Assembly: GCA_028290225.1 (NCBI GenBank)
Contig: JAQGKH010000276.1
Location: 1-10,817 of the forward strand
Source of the DNA: Devosia sp.
GTDB taxonomy: Bacteria > Pseudomonadota > Alphaproteobacteria > Rhizobiales > Devosiaceae
Direction: 5' to 3'
Length of the DNA: 10,817 nt
Below, piece by piece: positions 4,941 to 10,817 of this stretch (positions within the stretch are counted from its first letter, which is position 1; every line of letters starts with the position of its first letter). The translations under genes were made by a program, and so were the position numbers. The notes beneath the pieces were generated by a model, which had not been told where the DNA came from, searched no databases, and saw nothing but the letters and a program-made list of their open reading frames with translations.

Positions 4941-7900
4941 TCAGGCGGCGAAGTAGTCCTGAAGCGGGCGGACCTGGAGATTGCCGCCGCGATAAGCAAC
5001 GATGCCCTGGACCGCGGCCACGGCGCCATCGATCGTCGTGTAATAAGGGATCTTGGCGTAAAGAGCGGTGCGACGGATGTCGCGGCTGTCCGAGATCGCC
5101 TTCATGCCATCGGTGGTGTTGATCACCAGCTGCACGCCGCCGTTCTTCATCAGATCGACGATGTGTGGGCGGCCTTCCAGCACCTTGTTGATCTTGGTCG
5201 CGGCAATGCCGTTATCGACGAGGTAGCGCTGGGTGCCGCCGGTGGCGAGGATGGTGAAACCGGCCTGCTCGAGGTGGCGGGCCACATCGATGATCAGTTC
5301 CTTGTCGGCATCGCGCACCGAGATGAACGCACCGCCGCTGGTGGGGACCTTGGAGCCGGCGCCCATCTGCGACTTGGCGAAGGCCATGGCGAAATCATAA
5401 TCCAGGCCAATCACTTCGCCGGTGGACTTCATTTCCGGCCCCAGCACGGTGTCGACGCCCGGGAAGCGGCTGAAGGGGAACACGGCTTCCTTGACGGCGA
5501 TGTGCTTGAAGGTCTTTTCCTTGAGATCAAAGCTCGCGAGGCTTTCGCCCGCCATGATGCGCGCGGCGATCTTGGCGATGGGCTGGCCGATCACCTTGGC
5601 CACGAAGGGCACGGTGCGCGAGGCGCGCGGATTGACTTCCAGCAGGTAGATGATGCCGTCCTTGAGTGCGTATTGCACGTTCATCAGGCCGCCCACCTTG
5701 AGGGCAAAGGCGAGTTCGCGCGTTTGGCGCTTGAGCTCGTCCATGATCTCGGGAGACAGGTTTTGCGGTGGCAGCGAGCAGGCACTATCACCCGAATGGA
5801 TGCCGGCTTCCTCGATGTGCTCCATGATGCCGGCAACGAACACGTCCTTGCCATCGCACAGGGCGTCGACGTCGATTTCGGTGGCACCCGAGAGATAGGC
5901 ATCGAACAGCAGCGGGTTGTCGGACAGCACCGAGTTGATCTGGCCGGTGCGGTCATTGGGGTAGCGCTGCAGGATATCGGGGGGCACGAGGCCGGTCAGG
6001 GTATCCTGCACATAGCGCTCGAACTCACCGGCAGAATGGACGATGGCCATGGCGCGGCCGCCCAGCACATAGGACGGGCGGATCACCAGCGGATAGCCCA
6101 GGCGCTCGGCAACAAGGCGAGCCTGTTCAAGGCTATAGGCGATGCCGTTCTTGGGTTGAGTCAGCTCCAGCTTGTTGAGGAGCTTGGAGAACAGGTCGCG
6201 GTCTTCGGCGAGGTCAATGGCATCGGGCTGGGTGCCGAGGATAGGCACGCCGGCCTTTTGCACCGCTTCGGCCAGGTTCAGCGGGGTTTGGCCGCCGAAC
6301 TGGACGATGACGCCGTGAAGGGTCCCGTTCTGCTTTTCGGTGAGCAGGATCTCCAGAACGTCTTCCTCGGTCAGCGGCTCGAAATACAGCCGGTCGGAGG
6401 TGTCGTAATCAGTGGAAACGGTTTCGGGATTGCAGTTGACCATGATGGTCTCGTAACCGGCTTCCGACAGAGCGAAAGCGGCGTGGCAGCAGCAATAATC
6501 GAACTCGATGCCCTGGCCGATGCGGTTCGGGCCACCGCCGAGGATCACGACCTTCTTGCGATCGGAGGGGCGCGCCTCGTCGGCGGGTTGGCCGGCGAAC
6601 GGGGCTTCATAGGTCGAGTACATATAGGCCGTGGGCGAAGCGAATTCGGCGGCCGAAGTGTCGATACGCTTATAGACCGGGCGCACATCGAGGGACTGGC
6701 GCAGCTTGCGCACATCGGTGGTCTTGAGACCGGCCAACTGGGCGAGGCGGGCATCGGAAAAGCCCATGGCCTTGAGCGAACGCAGGGGCGCGGCCTCCTG
6801 GGGCAGGCCGAATTGCTTGACCTTGGCTTCGGTGTCGACAATGCCCTGCATCTGCTCGAGGAACCAGGGGTCGATCTTGCAGGCGGCGTGGATGTCCTCA
6901 AGGCTGGTGCCCAGGCGCATGGCTTCGGCGACATGGAGGAGGCGGTTGGGGGTGGGGGTGCCGAGCGCGGCCTTGATGGCGTTCTTGTCTTCGCCTTCGC
7001 CGAGACCGGGAATGCCGATCTCGTTGAGGCCGGTGAGGCCGGTTTCGAGCGAGCGCAGGGCCTTTTGCAGCGATTCCTGGAAGGTGCGGCCGATGGCCAT
7101 GGCTTCGCCCACCGACTTCATCGAGGTGGTCAGGCGATTATCGGCGCCGGGGAATTTCTCGAAGGCAAAGCGCGGGAGCTTGGTGACGACATAGTCGATG
7201 GTGGGCTCGAAGGAGGCCGGGGTGGCGCCGCCGGTGATGTCGTTTTCCAGCTCATCGAGGGTGTAGCCGACCGCGAGCCGCGCCGCGACCTTGGCGATGG
7301 GGAAGCCCGTGGCCTTGGAGGCGAGGGCGGAGGAGCGCGACACGCGCGGGTTCATTTCGATGACGACCATGCGCCCATCGGCGGGGTTGATCCCGAACTG
7401 GACGTTGGAGCCGCCGGTTTCGACGCCGATCTCGCGCAGCACCGCCAGCGAGGCGTCGCGCATGATCTGGTATTCCTTGTCGGTCAGCGTCAGGGCCGGG
7501 GCGACGGGGATGGAATCGCCGGTATGGACGCCCATGGGATCGATGTTCTCGATCGAGCAGATGATGATGCAGTTGTCCTTTTTGTCGCGGACAACCTCCA
7601 TCTCGTATTCTTTCCAGCCCAGCACCGATTCCTCGACCAGCACTTCATTGGTGGGCGAGGCATCGACGCCGCTTTCGATGATGGCCAGGTATTCCTCGCG
7701 GTTATAGGCAATGCCGCCACCGGTGCCCCCCAGGGTGAAGGAGGGGCGGATGATGCAGGGCAGGCCGATCACCTCAAGCGCCTGCAGGGCCTCGATGGTG
7801 TTGTGCGCCAGCATGGAGCGCGGGGTTTCCAGGCCGATCTTCTTCATGGCGTCGCGGAACAGCTCGCGATCTTCGGCCTTGTCGATGGCTTCGGCGGTGG

Positions 7901-8252
7901 CGCCGATCATCTCGACGCCGAATTTCTCGAGCACGCCCATCTTGCGCAGCGAGAGCGCGCAGTTGAGCGCGGTTTGCCCGCCCATGGTGGGCAGGAGCGC
8001 ATCGGGGCGTTCCTTTTCGATGATCTTGGCGACCACTTCAGGCGTGATCGGCTCCATGTAAGTGGCGTCAGCCAAATCCGGATCGGTCATGATGGTGGCC
8101 GGATTGGAGTTGACCAGGATGATCCGGTAGCCCTCTTCCTTGAGCGCCTTGCAGGCCTGGGTGCCGGAATAATCGAACTCGCAGGCCTGTCCGATAATGA
8201 TCGGACCCGCACCGATGATGAGGATCGATTTGATGTCGGTACGTTTTGGCAT
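4941..8252 (-). CDS. carB: Carbamoyl-phosphate synthase large subunit
   Basis: With CarA, it makes carbamoyl phosphate from bicarbonate, ammonia (glutamine-derived) and two ATP, feeding pyrimidine and arginine synthesis. Seen: 1103 residues (1073 in E. coli). The start MPKRTDIKSILIIGAGPI matches E. coli. The first ATP-grasp half (about 1-400) has the glycine loop GGTGGG (175-180) and VIEMNPRVSRSSAL (297-310). The oligomerisation domain spans about 400-555. The second ATP-grasp half (about 556-935) has LGGGPNRIGQG (571-581), GGRAMAIV (731-738) and LLEVNPRASRT (870-880). The C-terminal MGS-like regulatory domain (about 960-1103) has ATGGT (1003-1007) and INTTDG (1044-1049). An insertion of about 20 residues near 752-776 is, as I recall, normal for alphaproteobacteria. 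carA is not in the window. The ribosome-binding site before the ATG is weak (GAGCGAG). Confidence 0.98.
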   Translation of the reverse strand: MPKRTDIKSILIIGAGPIIIGQACEFDYSGTQACKALKEEGYRIILVNSNPATIMTDPDLADATYMEPITPEVVAKIIEKERPDALLPTMGGQTALNCALSLRKMGVLEKFGVEMIGATAEAIDKAEDRELFRDAMKKIGLETPRSMLAHNTIEALQALEVIGLPCIIRPSFTLGGTGGGIAYNREEYLAIIESGVDASPTNEVLVEESVLGWKEYEMEVVRDKKDNCIIICSIENIDPMGVHTGDSIPVAPALTLTDKEYQIMRDASLAVLREIGVETGGSNVQFGINPADGRMVVIEMNPRVSRSSALASKATGFPIAKVAARLAVGYTLDELENDITGGATPASFEPTIDYVVTKLPRFAFEKFPGADNRLTTSMKSVGEAMAIGRTFQESLQKALRSLETGLTGLNEIGIPGLGEGEDKNAIKAALGTPTPNRLLHVAEAMRLGTSLEDIHAACKIDPWFLEQMQGIVDTEAKVKQFGLPQEAAPLRSLKAMGFSDARLAQLAGLKTTDVRKLRQSLDVRPVYKRIDTSAAEFASPTAYMYSTYEAPFAGQPADEARPSDRKKVVILGGGPNRIGQGIEFDYCCCHAAFALSEAGYETIMVNCNPETVSTDYDTSDRLYFEPLTEEDVLEILLTEKQNGTLHGVIVQFGGQTPLNLAEAVQKAGVPILGTQPDAIDLAEDRDLFSKLLNKLELTQPKNGIAYSLEQARLVAERLGYPLVIRPSYVLGGRAMAIVHSAGEFERYVQDTLTGLVPPDILQRYPNDRTGQINSVLSDNPLLFDAYLSGATEIDVDALCDGKDVFVAGIMEHIEEAGIHSGDSACSLPPQNLSPEIMDELKRQTRELAFALKVGGLMNVQYALKDGIIYLLEVNPRASRTVPFVAKVIGQPIAKIAARIMAGESLASFDLKEKTFKHIAVKEAVFPFSRFPGVDTVLGPEMKSTGEVIGLDYDFAMAFAKSQMGAGSKVPTSGGAFISVRDADKELIIDVARHLEQAGFTILATGGTQRYLVDNGIAATKINKVLEGRPHIVDLMKNGGVQLVINTTDGMKAISDSRDIRRTALYAKIPYYTTIDGAVAAVQGIVAYRGGNLQVRPLQDYFAA

Positions 8253-8298
8253 GGTGCTCGCTCAACTGTTCACGTCGTAGTGGTCGCGCCGCCGAACC

Positions 8299-8320
8299 GA
8301 AAAAGTGGAGCCACTTTTTC
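8299..8320. repeat. Palindrome with 10-bp arms in the carB leader region
   Basis: GAAAAAGTGG-AG-CCACTTTTTC, perfect arms, 46 bp before the carB ATG. A and T tracts at the outer ends make it resemble a bidirectional intrinsic terminator. From memory, AAAAGTGG/CCACTTTT palindromes are frequent between genes in Hyphomicrobiales, so it is probably a dispersed element. Whether it lies within the carB transcript is unknown. Confidence 0.7.
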
Positions 8321-8525
8321 CGGCAACGCTCCGGTAGCTGGGCGAGGGGGAGAATCGCCCGGACAGCACCTGTCTCGCGGCAAACCCGCGCGGCAACAGA
8401 GCGCTGCGGCGCGGGGTCAGGTCCAGACATGGTGGTTAGGTGGGCTGTCTAGCGGAGATGGCGCGGAAAGGGAAGGGGTGGCAGGCCTGCACCTGATGCC
8501 GCAGGCGAGGTCAGGAGGAAGACTG

Positions 8526-8537
8526 GTCCCTAGGGAC
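8526..8537. repeat. Perfect 12-bp palindrome
   Basis: GTCCCTAGGGAC, fully self-complementary, near the middle of the carB-motA gap. A possible dimeric regulator site; no regulator is identifiable. Confidence 0.4.
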
Positions 8538-8623
8538 ATGCGTGGTCTCTGAGGTGCCAATGCTGCATGCTGCAACCCTGACGCCAGAATCGCAGCGCAC
8601 TTGCCCGATCATGGCCTGCGCTC

Positions 8624-8636
8624 GCCAACACTTGGC
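8624..8636. repeat. GCCAA-CAC-TTGGC inverted repeat
   Basis: Perfect 5-bp arms with a three-base centre, about 145 bp before motA. Its left arm belongs to CTCGCCAACA (8621-8630), which recurs with one change as CTCGCCAATA (8661-8670), exactly 40 bp further on. Confidence 0.35.
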
Positions 8637-8781
8637 AAATACACGGCATATTAAGCTGACCTCGCCAATAGTGCGGCTGATGGGGCCAGGGTCAACGCTC
8701 CAGCGAGTTCAAGTGGGCGCGTCCAGGCTTAGCGGCAGAGTTCGCGGTTGCAGGTAGGCCCTCAAAGTGAGTGTGTGCTGC

Positions 8782-9642
8782 ATGCGCCTCCTTATCGGTA
8801 TCGTCATCGTCGTGGGCTGCGTCATGGGCGGCTATGCCGGCGTGGGCGGGCATTTCCAGGTCCTGTGGCAGCCATTCGAGTTCATCATCATCCTGGGGGC
8901 GGCCATCGGCGCCTTCGTGATCGGCAATACCGGGCCGGTGATCAAGGCGACCTTGGGTGCCTTTGGCACGCTGTTCAAAGGCCCCAAATACAACAAGGCG
9001 GCCTATGTGGAACTGCTGGGCATGCAGTTCACCTTGTTCAAGCTGGTGCAGTCCAAAGGGATTTTGGCGCTCGAGCCGCATATCGAGAACCCGCACGAAT
9101 CCGAACTGTTCAACCGGTTTCCGACCTTTGCCAAGAACCACCACGCCGTCGAGTTCGTGTGCGACTACATGCGCATGGTCACCCTCGGGTCGAACAATGT
9201 CCACGAAATGGAAGCGTTGATGGACGAGGAACTGGAAACCCATCACCAGGAGCAGCACCGCATCGTTTCCGCGATGCAGGCACTGGCGGACGGCACTCCG
9301 GCCCTGGGCATCGTGGCCGCGGTGCTCGGCGTCATTCACACCATGGGTGCCATCAGCGAGCCGCCCGAAGTGCTTGGCCATATGATCGGCGGTGCCCTGG
9401 TGGGCACGTTCTTTGGCGTGTTCGTGGCCTATGGCTTTTTTGCGCCATTCGCCCAGTCGCTCAGCAATATCTACCAAGCTGAGTCGAAGTATTTCCTGTC
9501 GCTCAAGGTGGGCCTGCTCGCCCACATCTCGGGCCAGGTGCCGGTGATGGCCATTGAATTCGCCCGCAAGGCGCTGCTGTCGGAGGACCGTCCGACCTTT
9601 GATGAAGTCGATGCAGCGACTGCCAACCTCACTGCCGCGTAA
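8782..9642 (+). CDS. motA: Flagellar motor stator protein MotA
   Basis: MotA forms the inner-membrane ring of the proton-driven stator and contacts FliG of the rotor. Seen: 286 residues from ATG 8782, aligning without gaps to the first residue of E. coli MotA. Transmembrane segments are at about 3-20 and 33-50, a large cytoplasmic loop runs about 51-170, and further segments are at about 171-190 and 201-222. Pro173 and Pro222, required for torque in E. coli, are at identical positions, as is Glu98. The rotor-facing Arg90 is Gln here, with Lys92 nearby. HEMEALMDEELETH (141-154) is the conserved loop signature. An in-frame GTG at 8767 has AGGTAGG eight bases upstream and would add five residues (MSVCC); colinearity favours the ATG. 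motB follows after 11 bp. Confidence 0.95.
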   Translation: MRLLIGIVIVVGCVMGGYAGVGGHFQVLWQPFEFIIILGAAIGAFVIGNTGPVIKATLGAFGTLFKGPKYNKAAYVELLGMQFTLFKLVQSKGILALEPHIENPHESELFNRFPTFAKNHHAVEFVCDYMRMVTLGSNNVHEMEALMDEELETHHQEQHRIVSAMQALADGTPALGIVAAVLGVIHTMGAISEPPEVLGHMIGGALVGTFFGVFVAYGFFAPFAQSLSNIYQAESKYFLSLKVGLLAHISGQVPVMAIEFARKALLSEDRPTFDEVDAATANLTAA

Positions 9643-9653
9643 GGGTTCCAGCC

Positions 9654-10565
9654 ATGGCGCAATACAACCAGCCGATCATCATCAAGAAGGTCAAGAAGGC
9701 CGCCCATGCCCATCATGGCGGCGCCTGGAAGATTGCCTATGCGGATTTCGTGACGGCGATGATGGCGTTTTTCCTGCTGCTCTGGTTGATCAGCATGACG
9801 ACGCCCGAGCAGAAGGAAGGCCTGGCGGATTATTTCGCGCCTCCCAATGTGTCGCCGAGCACCAGCGGCTCGGGTGGTGTGCTGGGCGGGACGGCCCTGG
9901 ACTCGGTGGGCGCCAAGATGGCCGGTGCCGCGCTGGACGCCAAGCCGAAAGCGGCTCCGGCTGCCAATCTGTCGCCGGGTGCGGAGCACAAGGGCACCGG
10001 GCAAAATGAAGGCGAAACCGGCACCAGCGACAGCACCAGCGGCGTCGCCGAACGGGACATGAAGTCAGTGCAGGCTTTCCACAGCGCCGCAGCCAGTATC
10101 CGCCAGGCCTGGCAAGCGCTGCCCGATGTGGCGCAGATCGCCGATAATCTGTTGGTGGAGGAAACCGAGCAGGGCCTCGACATCCAGATCATCGACCAGG
10201 AAGGCGCGCCGATGTTTCCCGAGGGGTCCAAATACCCCACCGAGCCGGCCCGCCAGGCGATCGCGGCATTGGGGCCGATCCTGCAGAAGCTTTCCAACCA
10301 GATCACCATTTCAGGTCACACGGCGGCCGGTGGCACCTATGCCAATCCGCGCTACGGCTCGTGGGAGCTTTCCAGCGACCGGGCCAATGTGGTGCGGGGG
10401 CTGCTGGGCGAGTTCGGGTTATCGGACGATCGGATCAGCGCCGTCAGCGGCAGGTCCAGCGCCGATCCGTTTTTTCCCAATGATCCCTATCAAGCCGCCA
10501 ATGAGCGCATCAAAATCGTCGTGCTGGACGGGGCCCCGCCGATGCCGGCAGAGATGGGCTTCTAG
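9654..10565 (+). CDS. motB: Flagellar motor stator protein MotB
   Basis: MotB anchors the stator to peptidoglycan and carries the proton-binding aspartate. Seen: 303 residues. After a short basic cytoplasmic tail (KKVKKAAHAHHGG, 11-23) comes the single membrane helix (about 27-47), with Asp31 in IAYADFVTAMMAFFLLLW, equivalent to E. coli Asp32. PEQKEGLADYF (51-61) corresponds to the plug. A low-complexity Ala/Gly/Ser/Thr linker (about 65-135) leads to an OmpA-like peptidoglycan-binding domain (about 165-292) with ISGHTAAGG (219-227), WELSSDRANVVRGLL (237-251) and a final ANERIKIVV (282-290). The ribosome-binding site AAGGG (9641-9645) overlaps the motA stop, so the pair is likely coupled. All functional landmarks are present. 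No obvious terminator follows. Confidence 0.95.
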   Translation: MAQYNQPIIIKKVKKAAHAHHGGAWKIAYADFVTAMMAFFLLLWLISMTTPEQKEGLADYFAPPNVSPSTSGSGGVLGGTALDSVGAKMAGAALDAKPKAAPAANLSPGAEHKGTGQNEGETGTSDSTSGVAERDMKSVQAFHSAAASIRQAWQALPDVAQIADNLLVEETEQGLDIQIIDQEGAPMFPEGSKYPTEPARQAIAALGPILQKLSNQITISGHTAAGGTYANPRYGSWELSSDRANVVRGLLGEFGLSDDRISAVSGRSSADPFFPNDPYQAANERIKIVVLDGAPPMPAEMGF

Positions 10566-10585
10566 GGCCATCATTGCCGAAGCGG

Positions 10586-10607
10586 CGCACCAGACCGGCA
10601 GGGTGCG
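10586..10607 (+). repeat. Weak inverted repeat downstream of motB
   Basis: CGCACC and GGTGCG, 6-bp arms around a ten-base loop, 20 bases after the motB stop. No T-tract follows, so termination here is doubtful. Confidence 0.25.
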
Positions 10608-10703
10608 AGGACCCGGCGGCATGACCAGACATTAAGCACGGTGCCCAATAGTTTGCCCCAGCGCATTTGTGCCGACGCTTCTTAACCGAAAGGCGGCGTT
10701 GGC

Positions 10704-10709
10704 GGAGGA
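10704..10709 (+). promoter_or_regulatory. Strong ribosome-binding-like sequence upstream of the last gene
   Basis: GGAGGA lies six bases before a GTG (10716) that opens a frame of only 19 codons ending at TGA 10773-10775. It is 28 bases from the ATG of the longer frame at 10738. It may serve a short leader peptide, or be fortuitous. Confidence 0.3.
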
Positions 10710-10737
10710 AAATGCGTGAAACCGGAATGGTTCATCC

Positions 10738-10817
10738 ATGCAATACGCGCTTGCACAGCAGAGTTACTCCCCTGATCTCGTAGACCAGCAGCAAACGGGC
10801 ATTGTGCTGCTCGACCA
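10738..10817 (+). CDS. Unidentified protein, N-terminal fragment (runs off right edge)
   Basis: Seen: 26 codons from ATG 10738 to the end of the window, beginning MQYALAQQSYSPDLVDQQQT and continuing GIVLLD. A stop at 10717-10719 limits the start, and ATG 10738 is the only start codon after it. The other two forward frames close before the edge. Only a GGA 11 bases upstream could act as ribosome-binding site. The ending QQTGIVLLD resembles the first strand of a PAS domain, as in sensor kinases or cyclic-di-GMP enzymes, but that is a guess from nine residues. It lies 172 bp after motB on the same strand, so a link to motility control would be plausible. Confidence 0.45.
   Translation, partial: MQYALAQQSYSPDLVDQQQTGIVLLD

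Larger units (their letters stand above)
8253..8781. other. Divergent intergenic region between carB and motA
   Basis: This 529-bp stretch holds no gene I can support. It must contain the promoters of carB (leftward) and motA (rightward), but no pair of elements with correct spacing was convincing: TTGGCA (8632-8637) and TATTAA (8649-8654) are only 11 bases apart. It contains palindromes at 8299-8320, 8526-8537 and 8624-8636, and CTCGCCAACA/CTCGCCAATA direct repeats starting at 8621 and 8661. Confidence 0.6.

Noticed and set aside
8068..8430. A 120-codon minus-strand frame starting upstream of carB and overlapping its start
   Set aside because: From 8252 leftward it is the shifted frame of carB, and the upstream part shows no recognisable domain. 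The palindrome at 8299-8320 falls inside it.
5163..8552. An open frame of 1129 codons on the plus strand
   Set aside because: It lies antisense to carB, which is fully explained by a complete family match. Long antisense frames are expected opposite GC-rich codons, and the translation is low-complexity (rich in G, A, H, D, L) without domain motifs.
8632..8654. TTGGCA and TATTAA as a motA promoter
   Set aside because: The spacer is only 11 bases, too short for a sigma-70-type promoter, and the pattern does not fit the sigma-54 -24/-12 elements either.
8692..9525. A 277-codon minus-strand frame over motA
   Set aside because: Antisense shadow of motA, rich in H, E and R; no plausible protein family.
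10632..10686. TTAA-containing sequences as a CtrA site before the last gene
   Set aside because: The TTAA half-sites are about 50 bp apart, not the 7-bp spacing of a full CtrA box; a single TTAACC half-site is too common to call.

Overview
The window is chromosomal DNA from an alphaproteobacterium, most likely of the order Hyphomicrobiales. A Devosia-like genus is my guess, not something the sequence proves. The grounds are the high GC content, a thioredoxin reductase gene followed directly by a LysR regulator whose N-terminus closely matches LsrB/VtlR of rhizobia and Brucella, a CarB with the roughly 20-residue insertion I recall from alphaproteobacterial CarB, and alphaproteobacterial-type MotA and MotB. 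No mobile element, tRNA, rRNA or CRISPR array was found.

Region 1 (1-2391, all minus strand), in transcription order: a CspA-type cold-shock gene with a clear intrinsic terminator, greA, trxB, and the first 76 codons of lsrB, which runs off the left edge. trxB and lsrB are 29 bp apart and look like a redox and stress operon.

Region 2 (2392-4829, plus strand after a divergent intergenic stretch of about 470 bp): a TPR-containing methyltransferase, probably starting at TTG, followed 9 bp later by ltaE, a low-specificity L-threonine aldolase. The ltaE ribosome-binding site overlaps the methyltransferase stop codon.

Region 3 (4941-8252, minus strand): carB, the complete large subunit of carbamoyl-phosphate synthase for pyrimidine and arginine synthesis. 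It converges on ltaE across a GC-rich hairpin. Its leader carries a palindrome with 10-bp arms and A/T tracts, 46 nt before the start codon.

Region 4 (8253-10817, plus strand): a 529-bp divergent intergenic stretch with several short repeats, then motA and motB (flagellar stator) as a tight pair. The first 26 codons of an unidentified gene run off the right edge.

This is mostly ordinary core genome. I found no convincing undescribed system. The points worth a second look are the non-coding palindromes (carB leader, csp upstream region, the ltaE/carB junction), the TPR-methyltransferase coupled to ltaE, and the unusual start region of the last gene.
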